From Lacinutrix sp. Hel_I_90 (lineage in GTDB: Bacteria > Bacteroidota > Bacteroidia > Flavobacteriales > Flavobacteriaceae): 64,000 bases of DNA. Below are positions 24,936 to 33,443 of this stretch, piece after piece. The notes under the pieces were generated by a model. That model ran no database searches. It saw only the letters and a program-made list of their open reading frames with translations, and had not been told where the DNA came from. The position numbers were made by a program, and so were the translations under genes. Where the stretch lies: NCBI RefSeq assembly GCF_000934685.1, contig NZ_JYNQ01000001.1:2840501-2904500 (forward strand), given 5' to 3'. Positions within the stretch are counted from its first letter, which is position 1. Each line of letters starts with the position of its first letter.

Positions 24936-25393
24936 AGTGTTTTACTCATAATGTAGTGTGATCCTATATCAGGAATATCAAAAATAGCACCATAAGTTTT
25001 ATAACCATTGTTTTTATAAAAGTTTACAGCGTTTATACGGGCATTAAACCAAACACGCTCCACGTTGTTCGATTTTAAATAGTACTCTCCAAACTGTAAT
25101 AGCTGTTTGCCAAAGTGATGCCCTTGATGTGCTTTTAGTACAGCCATACCTCTTAGTCTGTATTGCTTTTCTTCAGTAAACTGTAGGTTTTTATCAATCA
25201 TAAATGTTGCGACACCAACAAGGTTGTCGTTATAAATCAGTCCAAAATGAAAGGTGGTTTCTAAGTCATCCGCCTCCATTTTACAGGTGTCAATAGGCCT
25301 GCCTTCGCGCAAAACTGGATGTCGTACAGGATAGGTTTCTAAGGCTGAAATACGTTTAATGCGTATATCAGTAGTGTTGCTATTGATTTTCAT
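24932..25393 (-). CDS. GNAT-family N-acetyltransferase
   Basis: A 153-residue acetyltransferase domain. The acetyl-CoA pyrophosphate loop is RGMAVLKAHQGHHFGKQLL (motif A, Q/R-x-x-G-x-G/A-like), followed by the WFNARINAVNFYKNNGY motif B typical of the family. The target is unknown. It precedes and overlaps the VanY-like gene. A minus-strand promoter-like TAAATTTG lies at 25414-25421. Confidence 0.8.
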   Translation of the reverse strand: MKINSNTTDIRIKRISALETYPVRHPVLREGRPIDTCKMEADDLETTFHFGLIYNDNLVGVATFMIDKNLQFTEEKQYRLRGMAVLKAHQGHHFGKQLLQFGEYYLKSNNVERVWFNARINAVNFYKNNGYKTYGAIFDIPDIGSHYIMSKTL

Positions 25394-25413
25394 TTAATGT
25401 CTTTGAAGTGTTT

Positions 25414-25421
25414 CAAATTTA
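25414..25421 (-). promoter_or_regulatory. -7 promoter box TAAATTTG for the GNAT gene
   Basis: TAnnTTTG match on the minus strand, 20 bp before the ATG. Confidence 0.45.
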
Positions 25422-25446
25422 GTTAAATTTACTGAAAGAAAAGAGT

Positions 25447-25872
25447 ATGCCTTTCAGCTTTAAAATAATTGATAAAAAAGAGATCCATTCTATCATTCCT
25501 TTAGTGCAAAAGTTGACGAATAATAAGAATTCGGATAGTATTTTAAAAGAACGTTTCACACAAATGATTACTGAAAATTATGAGTGCGCAGGTGTTTTTG
25601 ATGGTGATAAATTAATAGGTATTAGTGGGTTATGGTTTCAAACCAGGCATTATGCTGGAAAATCTATGGAAGTCGATCATGTTTATATTGAACCGGAATA
25701 TCAGAGCAAAGGTTTAGGGAAACAATTTTTTAAATGGTTGTATGATTATGCAAAAAGTAAAGGCTGTACTACTTCAGAATTAAATACTTACGTACAAAAT
25801 TATCCGTCGCATAAATTTTATTATAATGAGGGTTATGACATTTATGGCTATCATTTTTATAAAACATTATAA
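25447..25872 (+). CDS. GNAT-family N-acetyltransferase
   Basis: A 141-residue single GNAT domain. The strand MEVDHVYIEPEYQSKGLGKQF contains the Q-x-K-G-x-G acetyl-CoA loop (about residues 88-93) and the C-terminal HKFYYNEGYDIYGYHF is motif B. Divergent from the other GNAT gene with about 53 bp between them; the two share only the general fold. Substrate not inferable. Confidence 0.85.
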   Translation: MPFSFKIIDKKEIHSIIPLVQKLTNNKNSDSILKERFTQMITENYECAGVFDGDKLIGISGLWFQTRHYAGKSMEVDHVYIEPEYQSKGLGKQFFKWLYDYAKSKGCTTSELNTYVQNYPSHKFYYNEGYDIYGYHFYKTL

Positions 25873-25878
25873 TTTTTA

Positions 25879-25908
25879 TTGTAGAAAGTAGAATACTTTA
25901 TATATTTG
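25879..25908 (+). promoter_or_regulatory. tRNA-Gly promoter (TTG-N19-TATATTTG)
   Basis: A TTG at 25879-25881 and a TATATTTG at 25901-25908 with 19 bp between them, the classic Bacteroidota spacing, 11 bp before the tRNA. Confidence 0.75.
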
Positions 25909-25919
25909 CCATCAGAAAT

Positions 25920-25992
25920 GCGAGAGTAGCTCAGTTGGTAGAGCGTCAGCCTTCCAAGCTGAATGTCGCCGGTTCGAACCCGGTCTCTCGCT
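25920..25992 (+). tRNA. tRNA-Gly (TCC)
   Basis: A 73-nt cloverleaf. The acceptor stem GCGAGAG (25920-25926) pairs with CTCTCGC (25985-25991); the D-arm contains GCTC-AGTTGGTA-GAGC; the anticodon stem TCAGC/GCTGA encloses the loop CTTCCAA with anticodon TCC; the T-arm GCCGG-TTCGAAC-CCGGT is standard. CCA is not encoded. Followed by a terminator and a tandem array containing copies of its 3' end. Confidence 0.95.
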
Positions 25993-26487
25993 CAAAGAGC
26001 TTCATCTAACCGATGAGGCTTTTTTTTATGCCTTTACTTTAATAGAATTAACTATTTAGGGTGAGAAGTTTATGCTGAGCATAGCCGAAGCAAACCCGGT
26101 CTCTCGCTCAAAGCGCTTCATCTAACCGATGAGGCTTTTTTTTTATGCCTTTACTTTAATAGAATTAACTATTTAGGGTGAGAAGTTTATGCTGAGCATA
26201 GCCGAAGCAAACCCGGTCTCTCGCTCAAAGCGCTTCATCTAACCGATGAGGCTTTTTTTTATGCCTTTACTTTAATAGAATTAACTATTTAGGGTGAGAA
26301 GTTTATGCTGAGCATAGCCGAAGCAAACCCGGTCTCTCGCTCAAAGCGCTTCATCTAACCGATGAGGCTTTTTTTTTATGCCTTTACTTTAATAGAATTA
26401 ACTATTTAGGGTGAGAAGTTTATGCTGAGCATAGCCGAAGCAAACCCGGTCTCTCGCTCAAAGCGCTTCATCTAACCGATGATGCTT
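25977..26487 (+). repeat. Tandem array of tRNA-Gly 3' end plus terminator, 116/117-bp unit
   Basis: The string AACCCGGTCTCTCGCT, which is the last 16 nt of tRNA-Gly, recurs at 25977, 26093, 26210, 26326 and 26443. Each copy is followed by the terminator hairpin GCTTCATC-TAACC-GATGAGGC and a T-run. The first four copies are then followed by an identical spacer of about 65 bp that includes TTTAGGGTGAGAAG and the odd palindrome TATGCTGAGCATA. Spacings are 116, 117, 116 and 117 bp, the difference being an 8- or 9-base T-run in alternating units. The fifth copy ends in a variant terminator (GATGATGC, seven T). None of the downstream copies has the rest of the tRNA. Confidence 0.95.
25999..26027 (+). 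terminator. tRNA-Gly terminator
   Basis: 8-bp stem with one G-U pair (GCTTCATC/GATGAGGC), 5-base loop and eight T. Copies recur in each unit of the array. Confidence 0.85.
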
Positions 26488-26490
26488 TTT

Positions 26491-27198
26491 TTATTTCAAC
26501 TCATTTAAGAATGTATTGGTCTCAATCTCATAAGCATCCTGCTCATATTCAAAAACACGTGCTTTTAAAGTGCCTTTTAGTTGTATTTCATTGCCTTTTA
26601 CCTGAATCCAACTCCCTTCTCGCAATCCAATTACAGGTTGTGTATTGTAATGATGAAACTCATTAATACGCGTTTCCCGCGTTTCCCCCATATGTTTACT
26701 GTTCTCAATGGGGTCTAGGTAATGCGGGTTAATATTAAAAGGCACAAAACCTAAGGTTTTAAAACTTGGCGGATATACCACTGGCATGTCGTTAGTGGTA
26801 CTCATTGTTAAGCCACAAATATTACTACCAGCACTCGTGCCTAAATAGGGAATTCCATTATTAATAGCCGTTTTTAAACTATTGATGCAATCGTTTTTAT
26901 ATAACTGACTCACTAAAACGAAGGTGTTGCCACCACCAATAAAAATACCTTTAGCTTGTTTTATAGCTTCCGAAGCATTTTTAAACTCATGAATCCCTTT
27001 AAGGGTTTTATTGATGGTACTAAAAACCGTTGCCATACGACTGGTGTAGTCGTCATGGGAAATGCCACCAGGTCTGGCATAAGGAATAAATAGAATGTCT
27101 GAAGTATCCTGAAATAAAACCTTAAGCGCTTCTAATAAGTAGTCTAAAGGTTTGCCTCCAAAGACAGTTGAAGTACTTGCGATAATAATATTTTTCAT
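26491..27198 (-). CDS. pepE: Dipeptidase E (peptidase family S51)
   Basis: A 235-residue serine peptidase that cleaves Asp-X dipeptides in the cytoplasm. The catalytic residues can be placed by comparison with Salmonella PepE: S122 in GTSAGSN, D137 in TTNDMPV and H159 in NINPHYLDP, each two residues later than in that enzyme. The FIGGGNTF strand (87-94) also matches. The stop codon lies 4 bp from the end of the tRNA-Gly array. Confidence 0.92.
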   Translation of the reverse strand: MKNIIIASTSTVFGGKPLDYLLEALKVLFQDTSDILFIPYARPGGISHDDYTSRMATVFSTINKTLKGIHEFKNASEAIKQAKGIFIGGGNTFVLVSQLYKNDCINSLKTAINNGIPYLGTSAGSNICGLTMSTTNDMPVVYPPSFKTLGFVPFNINPHYLDPIENSKHMGETRETRINEFHHYNTQPVIGLREGSWIQVKGNEIQLKGTLKARVFEYEQDAYEIETNTFLNELK

Positions 27199-27263
27199 TT
27201 TATGCTCGAGAAAACGAGTAGCTTTTAGTTAAACTTGAATTCATGAATTTGTTGTAAATTTAT

Positions 27264-27291
27264 GTAAACTTTGTTTTTTACAAAAGTTTAC
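27264..27291. repeat. Inverted repeat upstream of the first paralog
   Basis: GTAAACTTT and AAAGTTTAC, a perfect 9-bp inverted repeat with a 10-base loop, about 65 bp before the ATG at 27357. A related, degenerate sequence with AAAAGTTTAA lies before the second paralog (near 28565-28576), so this region was copied together with the gene. Confidence 0.6.
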
Positions 27292-27356
27292 ACAGCTTTT
27301 GATTTTTAATTAGGTCTTTTAAGCCGATATTTATAATCTACTAATTAAACTAAACT

Positions 27357-28184
27357 ATGATGAAATATAATCTAACCTTTTTTCTATTTATAATGGTCTT
27401 TTGTTTTACGCAAGCTCAGGATAAGAAGCGTGTGGAGGTTTCAGGTAAAATATTTGTTGCTGTCGATGATCTTGAAAATGTAACCATTTACAACACCTCT
27501 TCAAATAAAGGCACAATTACCGATGCAGAGGGTGAATTTAAAATTGAAGTAGGCTTGAATGATGAAATTCAAGTATCTGCAGTGCAGTTAATTCCGTTTA
27601 CGACAAAAGTGACACAGCCCGTTTTAGATAATAAAAGATTAAGTATTTTTCTTTCAGAACGTATTAACAGTCTTAATGAAGTTGTGATTTTACAATATGG
27701 TTTAACAGGCAAGTTAAAAACGGATATTGATAGCACAAGAGTATTTAAGCCTTTTGAATTTTCGTTTGAGAGTATCGAGAATTTCGAATTAGCAGATGAT
27801 TATCAAACAGGAGTAGACAATATAGCTGTTGGTTCACAAAATGATCGTATTCGTTATCAATTAAATGGGACAGCTATTATTGTTGGATTAATAAATACAC
27901 TTTTTAAAACTAAAGAGGAAAAAAGAAAACAACGAGAAGAGTTTAAAAACAAAATTGGAGAGGAATTTGAAACGCCTATTTCTGTTTTATCTCAAAAATT
28001 TGCGGAAGATTATTTTATCAAGAATTTTAATATACCAAAAGACCAAATACTAGCATTTATAGCTTTTATAGAAGAAAGTGATTTTGATACTAGTCTCCTT
28101 AAAGAAGACAAAGAACTTGAATTAATTGAATATCTTCATCAACAAAGTAAGGTGTTTTTAAAGATGATAGATGAAAGAGAATAG
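27357..28184 (+). CDS. Secreted carboxypeptidase-regulatory-like domain protein (paralog 1)
   Basis: A 275-residue protein with a signal peptide ending near TQAQ (residue 20). Residues about 25-110 form a carboxypeptidase-D-regulatory-like beta domain (VEVSGKIFVAVDDLENVTIY and GTITDAEGEFKIEVG), as found at the start of TonB-dependent receptors, but no barrel follows. The C-terminal half is predicted helical with KRKQREEFKNKIGEEFETP. It is a close paralog of the protein at 28642. Function unknown; a periplasmic location is inferred from the signal peptide. Confidence 0.7.
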   Translation: MMKYNLTFFLFIMVFCFTQAQDKKRVEVSGKIFVAVDDLENVTIYNTSSNKGTITDAEGEFKIEVGLNDEIQVSAVQLIPFTTKVTQPVLDNKRLSIFLSERINSLNEVVILQYGLTGKLKTDIDSTRVFKPFEFSFESIENFELADDYQTGVDNIAVGSQNDRIRYQLNGTAIIVGLINTLFKTKEEKRKQREEFKNKIGEEFETPISVLSQKFAEDYFIKNFNIPKDQILAFIAFIEESDFDTSLLKEDKELELIEYLHQQSKVFLKMIDERE

Positions 28185-28296
28185 TCTTACTATCCTTATA
28201 TAATATTAATCATTGGGTATTACTAAACACAGCGTTGTCCAGATAAATTCGGGTGAATCGAGTATTCAAATGTCGGCCTTTTTAGAACTTAAGGGG

Positions 28297-28542
28297 TTCA
28301 TGCTGGTAAAGGGTATTTAGAAGGTTATAACATTGAAATAAAAACGTCGAGTGTCATTATGAGATTTATCTTCAAAATCAAGTGACTCATTTGGGAGTTT
28401 CGGGGATCCAATTTCAGAGATAGATTTTGTCAATATTATTTCTTCTAGTACTAAAGAACCTAAAAGACTTACGGAATTAAAAACTAAAGCGGGTTTGATT
28501 TATGCTTTTGAAGAGGCGTGCCTTTTGTTAAACTTTAGTTGA
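28297..28542 (+). pseudogene. Frameshifted gene remnant between two paralogs
   Basis: Three overlapping frames give protein-like text in order: HAGKGYLEGYNIEIKTSS, then HYEIYLQNQVTHLGV, then FGSFGDPISEIDFVNIISSS followed by TKEPKRLTELKTKAGLIYAF and a stop at 28540-28542. At least two frame changes separate them. I do not recognise the family, and it is not a copy of the flanking paralogs. The rest of the 457-bp gap holds a promoter-like copy of the sequence upstream of paralog 1. Confidence 0.5.
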
Positions 28543-28641
28543 TGGGCTTATGCTACTCTTGTTTTAACAAAAGTTTAAAAGACTTTTAGATTTTAATTAA
28601 GAGTTTTAAAACGTTATTTATACCCTATAAACCAATCCCGC

Positions 28642-29466
28642 TTGAAACACAAACTAACCTTTATTTTATTTTCACTAATCTTTTCTTTTACTCATGCTCA
28701 GGATAAGAAGCGTATTGAGGTTTCAGGGAAGATTTTTGTGGCTGTTGATGATCTTGAAAATGTAACCATTTACAATGCTTCTTCAAACAAAGGGACTATT
28801 ACTAACGCAGAAGGTGAATTTAAAATAGAAGTCGGTTTATACGACGAGATTCGGGTGTCTGCATTACAAATTATTCCCTTTAAGACAAAAGTGACACAAC
28901 CCGTTTTAGATAATGAAAACCTAAATATTTTTTTATCCGAGCGCATCAATAGTTTAGATGAAGTGGTGCTTTTACAATACGGACTCACAGGTGATTTACA
29001 AACAGATATTGATAGTGCTAAGGTTTTTAAGCCTCTTGTGTTTTCTTTTGGAAGTTTTGAGAATTTCGCATTTGCAGATGATCAGCATTCTAAAGTAGAT
29101 AATATCGCTGTTGGTTCACAAAACGATCGTATTGGGTATCAATTAAATGGCGCCGCAATTATTGGTGGACTAATAAATGCCATTTTTAAAACAAAAGAGA
29201 AAAAAAGAAAGAAAGGAGAAGATTTTAAAAATAAAATTGGAGATGCATTTGAAACACCTATTTCTGTATTGTCTGAAAAATTTGAAGCAGATTATTTTGT
29301 AAAGTATTTTAGTATTCCAAAAGAGCAAGTACTTCCTTTTATAAGTTATTTAGAAGGGAAAAATTTTGACACTAGCCTATTACAGGAAGACAAAGAACTT
29401 GAATTAATTGAATATTTTTTTCAACAAAGCAAACTGTTTTTAAAGACTGTAAATGAAAAAGAATAG
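28642..29466 (+). CDS. Secreted carboxypeptidase-regulatory-like domain protein (paralog 2)
   Basis: A 274-residue paralog of the protein at 27357, matching it at most positions over the full length (for example VEVSGKIFVAVDDLENVTIY versus IEVSGKIFVAVDDLENVTIY, and a shared KPVFSF-like centre). The frame begins at a TTG aligned with the ATG of paralog 1; no ATG fits, so initiation may be weak. A signal peptide ends near THAQ. Its stop overlaps the start of the next gene by 14 bp. Upstream sequence also resembles that of paralog 1, so gene and promoter were duplicated together. Confidence 0.65.
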   Translation: MKHKLTFILFSLIFSFTHAQDKKRIEVSGKIFVAVDDLENVTIYNASSNKGTITNAEGEFKIEVGLYDEIRVSALQIIPFKTKVTQPVLDNENLNIFLSERINSLDEVVLLQYGLTGDLQTDIDSAKVFKPLVFSFGSFENFAFADDQHSKVDNIAVGSQNDRIGYQLNGAAIIGGLINAIFKTKEKKRKKGEDFKNKIGDAFETPISVLSEKFEADYFVKYFSIPKEQVLPFISYLEGKNFDTSLLQEDKELELIEYFFQQSKLFLKTVNEKE

Positions 29467-30253
29467 CCTCATACTTCTAGTATACTTGATTTTAAGTATC
29501 GGGTACTCTCAAAACACAACACTCTCTGGTGAAGTATCAAGTGTTGATTTAGAGGGCGCAAGCATAGAAAGTATTCATGTCATCAATAAATCACAAAGCA
29601 TATTTACAACGACTGATGTCTCTGGTACCTTTGAAGTCGACGCTAAAGCTGGTGATACTATCGTTTTTTCAGCAGTGCAATATAAACTACAAACAGTCCT
29701 GGTCTCTAAAGAAAACATAAAGAATAAAACGCTTAATGTTCTATTAGAAGAGCAAGTTAACGAGCTTCCAGAAGCGGTCATTGGATTTACGTTAACGGGT
29801 GATTTAACTAAAGATGTTATGAATTCTGATGCTAAGCCAGCTCTTAACTTCTATGATGTGGGTATTCCTGGATATAAAGGCAAACGGAAGACTAAAAGTG
29901 AAAGACAATTGCAAACAGCTGGTGATTTTAAACCTATTATGTTACTTGGTCTTCTTGCTGGCTCAATGCCGTTTGACCCCCTATTAAATGCCATTTCTGG
30001 TAGAACAAAAGCACTTAAAAAACAAGTAGCACTAGAAGCTAATACGGTATTAATGTATGCCATCAAAGGAAGACTCTCTGAAACTTTTTTTAAGAACAAT
30101 CCTCTAAAAGAAGACTTGAGAATGGACTTTTTTTACTTTTGTGCAGAAGATGAAAACTTTACTAAACGCTGCAAAAATAGCGATTTAGAAGCTTTGGATT
30201 TTATGAAAGAAAAATACGAAAACTATCAAAAAAATATAATATCTAAAGATTAA
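29453..30253 (+). CDS. Secreted carboxypeptidase-regulatory-like domain protein (divergent relative)
   Basis: A 266-residue protein with a signal peptide ending near GYSQ (residue 20). Residues 25-110 carry the same type of regulatory-like beta domain as the two genes before it (SIFTTTDVSGTFEVDAKAGD), with little sequence identity beyond that; the C-terminal half contains GIPGYKGKRKTKSERQLQ and SMPFDPLLNAISGRTKALKK. The ATG lies inside the preceding gene (14-bp overlap), which implies translational coupling and perhaps a shared function. Confidence 0.65.
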   Translation: MKKNSLILLVYLILSIGYSQNTTLSGEVSSVDLEGASIESIHVINKSQSIFTTTDVSGTFEVDAKAGDTIVFSAVQYKLQTVLVSKENIKNKTLNVLLEEQVNELPEAVIGFTLTGDLTKDVMNSDAKPALNFYDVGIPGYKGKRKTKSERQLQTAGDFKPIMLLGLLAGSMPFDPLLNAISGRTKALKKQVALEANTVLMYAIKGRLSETFFKNNPLKEDLRMDFFYFCAEDENFTKRCKNSDLEALDFMKEKYENYQKNIISKD

Positions 30254-30313
30254 TTTTGATTTGGAATACTTTTTGAATCAATTCCTTTAGTTTTGAATCC
30301 GAAATATAAAAGA

Positions 30314-30814
30314 ATGAAAGCTGTAAATTATTTAATAATACCGTGTTTTTTTTTAATGCTGTCTGCATCTGTCCTACATAAATATTATGTAAGTGTCACG
30401 CAAGTTGAATATGTTAAAGAGAAAAAAGCAGTTCAAATTACCACACGAATTTTTATAGATGATTTTGAAAAATTACTGCGAGAGCGTTTTGATCAGACCA
30501 TCACTTTAGCTTCAAACAAGGATGAAAAACACATTGATAAGTATATTGAAACGTATATTAAATCAAAACTCAAGATTTCGATAAATGGTAAGGCCGTTGA
30601 TTATACCTTTTTAGGCAAAGAATATGACGAAGATATTGTACAGTGTTTTATTGAGATTAAAGACATTGAAAACATCCAGACCTTTGAAATAACCAATAAA
30701 GTTCTTTTTGATCAATTTGAAGAGCAAAAAAATGTGGTGAGAACCTATATTAATTCAAAACACAAGTCTTTCATTCTAATTCCGCAAAACGATAAAGGAA
30801 TGTTAAATTTCTAA
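30314..30814 (+). CDS. DUF6702-like secreted protein
   Basis: A 166-residue protein; I start it at the ATG at 30314 because it gives a proper signal sequence (MKAVNYLIIPCFFLMLSAS), while the open frame extends to a TTG seven codons earlier. HKYYVSVTQVEYVKEKKAVQ and TRIFIDDFEKLLRERF are marks of DUF6702, a family I recall sitting just before M1-type metallopeptidase genes in flavobacteria, as here (the next ORF starts 66 bp later). Function unknown; perhaps an exported partner of the peptidase. Confidence 0.65.
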   Translation: MKAVNYLIIPCFFLMLSASVLHKYYVSVTQVEYVKEKKAVQITTRIFIDDFEKLLRERFDQTITLASNKDEKHIDKYIETYIKSKLKISINGKAVDYTFLGKEYDEDIVQCFIEIKDIENIQTFEITNKVLFDQFEEQKNVVRTYINSKHKSFILIPQNDKGMLNF

Positions 30815-30879
30815 TAAAAGGATTTAGAAGACGTTAAAAATTGTTAATTTCAGCCTCAATACTCAAACAACAATTTATA

Positions 30880-33180
30880 ATGAATAATTTAAAGTACTAT
30901 TTCTTGTTAGCCCTTTTTGTTACTGCTGGCGCTTTTGCCCAACAGAACCAAGAAAAGAGGGAGCCGCAACAAGGTCACACCAACGAAAATAAATTCAAAC
31001 AACTCTACGAAGAGTTTTCAACACCAAACAGGTACCGTGCAGCATCAGGAGCTCCGGGTTCAGCTTATTATCAGCAGCAAGCAGATTATAAAATGGACTT
31101 AGAACTGGATGATGAAAAGGCAAGATTGTCTGGATATGAGACTATTACCTACACTAATAATTCACCAGATGTTTTAAAATACTTATGGGTGCAATTAGAT
31201 CAAAACGTGCGTGCCAGAGATTCTAAATCACCTTTAATTGAAGGTAGCGGTGTAAGACCTGCGGCACAAGTGTCTTCTTTTGCCAATGATTATATGAGTG
31301 AAGGTTTTGATGGTGGTTTTAAAATAGAAGCTGTTAAGGACGAAAACGGAAACCCATTGCAGCATATGATTAATCGTACGATGATGCGTGTAGAAATGCC
31401 AAAACCATTAGCTGCTGGAGGACAATTTTCTTTTTCTATTAAATGGTGGTATAACATTAATGATCATGTAAATGGTAGAGGGCGTTCTGGTTATGAATAT
31501 TTCGCAGAGGACGACAACAGAGCATACGTTATTGCACAATTCTATCCAAGAATGGCGGTATATAATGATGTTGAAGGATGGCAAAACTCTCAATTTTGGG
31601 GGCGTGATGAATTTGCATTGCCTTTTGGAAACTTTGAAGTGAATATAACCGTGCCAGCTGATCATATTTTAGATGGTACAGGAAAGTTAATGAATAGAAA
31701 AGAAGTCTTTTCTAAAGACATGATGAAACGCTACGAAGAAGCAAAGAAATCTTACGATAAGCCTGTAGTCATTGTAACACAAGCTGAAGTTGAAAAATTA
31801 GAAAAATCAAAATCAAAAGATAAGAAAACCTGGAAATTATATGCTGAAAATGTACGTGATTTCGGTTTTGCTACCTCAAGACGTTTTATTTGGGACATGA
31901 TGGCTGTGAAAATTGGAGATAAGGATGTTATGGCCGTGTCAATGTATCCAAAAGAAGGAAATCCGCTTTGGGAACAATGGTCTACAAAAGCGGTTGCCAG
32001 TACTTTAAAATCATACTCTCGTATGACTTTCGATTACCCATATCATAAAGCCATTTCAGTTCATGCCAAAAATCAAGGTATGGAGTACCCAATGATTTGT
32101 TGGAATTATGGACGACCAGATAAAGATGGAAAATATAGTGATCGTGTAAAATTTGGTATGATGTCTGTAATTATTCATGAAGTTGGACATAATTTCTTTC
32201 CAATGATTGTAAATAGTGATGAGCGTCAATGGACTTGGATGGATGAAGGATTAAACACCTTTGTACAGTATGTGGCAGAGCAAGATTTTGGTAAGTGGTA
32301 TCCAGATGCCTTATCTCCAGGGCAAAGTACTTATCCTTCTCGTCGTGGACCAGCTGCTAATATTACAAGATACATGGGCGGTGATCAAAACTATATTGCA
32401 CCAATCATGACTAAAGGCTTAAACACCTATCAATTTGGAAATAATGCCTACGGAAAACCAGGAACTGCACTTAATATTTTAAGAGAAACAGTTATGGGAG
32501 AAGAGCTTTTTGACTATGCGTTTAGAGAGTATTCTAATCGTTGGATGTTTAAACACCCTACACCAGAAGATTTTTTCCGTACGATGGAAGATGCGTCTGC
32601 AATGGATTTAGATTGGTTTTGGAGAGGTTGGTTCTATACTACAGACTACGTTGATATTGGAGTAAAAGAGGTGAAAAAATATTACGTGACTGCTACTCCA
32701 AATAAAGAAGGAACTGCTATGGCAAACCGTTTTGGGATGGATACAAAAGATGGTGTCTACTTTGTTGAAGAAGGAAGTGAAGAAGATAAACCAGGTATGA
32801 AAGATGAAGATATCATGGAGAAATCTAAAACATTAAAACAATATGTTATGGATAATTTTACACCAGCAGAAAGAGCGACAATGAAAGCGCCAAAGTATTT
32901 TTATAGTGTAAGTTTTGAAAAGCCAGGCGGATTAGTAATGCCTATTATTGTTGAGTATACTTATAAAGATGGCACTTCGAAAACCGAAACCTATCCAGCA
33001 CAAATTTGGAGATTGAATGACAAAGAAGTGAGTAAATCTATTGCTTCAGATAAAGAAATTGTAAAAATTACTGTCGATCCAAATTTAGAAACAGCAGATG
33101 TCGATACCTCTAATAATTCTTGGCCGCAAGAAACACAAGAGTCTGATTTTGATAAATTTAAAAATAAAACGAAAGACTAA
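30880..33180 (+). CDS. M1-family zinc metallopeptidase, secreted
   Basis: A 766-residue protein with the start at the ATG at 30880, which gives a signal peptide ending in GAFAQ (residue 21). The gluzincin site is complete: H433-E434-x-x-H437 in IIHEVGHNFFP, with the third ligand E456 in WMDEGLN. The substrate-anchoring motif of classical M1 aminopeptidases (GAMEN) is replaced by QGMEYPMICWNYG, seen in the M1-like branch common in Bacteroidota. It probably acts in the periplasm or at the outer membrane. A strong terminator follows. Confidence 0.9.
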   Translation: MNNLKYYFLLALFVTAGAFAQQNQEKREPQQGHTNENKFKQLYEEFSTPNRYRAASGAPGSAYYQQQADYKMDLELDDEKARLSGYETITYTNNSPDVLKYLWVQLDQNVRARDSKSPLIEGSGVRPAAQVSSFANDYMSEGFDGGFKIEAVKDENGNPLQHMINRTMMRVEMPKPLAAGGQFSFSIKWWYNINDHVNGRGRSGYEYFAEDDNRAYVIAQFYPRMAVYNDVEGWQNSQFWGRDEFALPFGNFEVNITVPADHILDGTGKLMNRKEVFSKDMMKRYEEAKKSYDKPVVIVTQAEVEKLEKSKSKDKKTWKLYAENVRDFGFATSRRFIWDMMAVKIGDKDVMAVSMYPKEGNPLWEQWSTKAVASTLKSYSRMTFDYPYHKAISVHAKNQGMEYPMICWNYGRPDKDGKYSDRVKFGMMSVIIHEVGHNFFPMIVNSDERQWTWMDEGLNTFVQYVAEQDFGKWYPDALSPGQSTYPSRRGPAANITRYMGGDQNYIAPIMTKGLNTYQFGNNAYGKPGTALNILRETVMGEELFDYAFREYSNRWMFKHPTPEDFFRTMEDASAMDLDWFWRGWFYTTDYVDIGVKEVKKYYVTATPNKEGTAMANRFGMDTKDGVYFVEEGSEEDKPGMKDEDIMEKSKTLKQYVMDNFTPAERATMKAPKYFYSVSFEKPGGLVMPIIVEYTYKDGTSKTETYPAQIWRLNDKEVSKSIASDKEIVKITVDPNLETADVDTSNNSWPQETQESDFDKFKNKTKD

Positions 33181-33204
33181 AGAATCGTTTTTTAAATCCT
33201 TTAC

Positions 33205-33237
33205 AAAGCCTATTCGCAAGAATAGGCTTTTTTTTTT
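33205..33237 (+). terminator. Intrinsic terminator after the M1 peptidase
   Basis: 11-bp perfect stem AAAGCCTATTC/GAATAGGCTTT with a GCAA tetraloop followed by a long T-run. Confidence 0.92.
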
Positions 33238-33443
33238 AGTGAAAAAACAAGGAAAGTTTAAGGGTGATATTAGCATTCTTTGGAAGTAGAGAGATAACGT
33301 GTTCTGTTTCAGTAGTCAAAAGGATTTTACTTATGATATCATTAGTTTTCTGTTAAAAATATGTGATTTTTAAAATATTTTTTACTTCGTTTTGATTTTA
33401 TTACATTAGCGAACATTAAAAACTAATCAAACAAAAATTTAAT

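Noticed and set aside
25977-26487. Possible CRISPR array
   Set aside because: The 116/117-bp units are contiguous and identical, with no variable spacers; no cas genes are nearby and the unit contains a tRNA 3' end.
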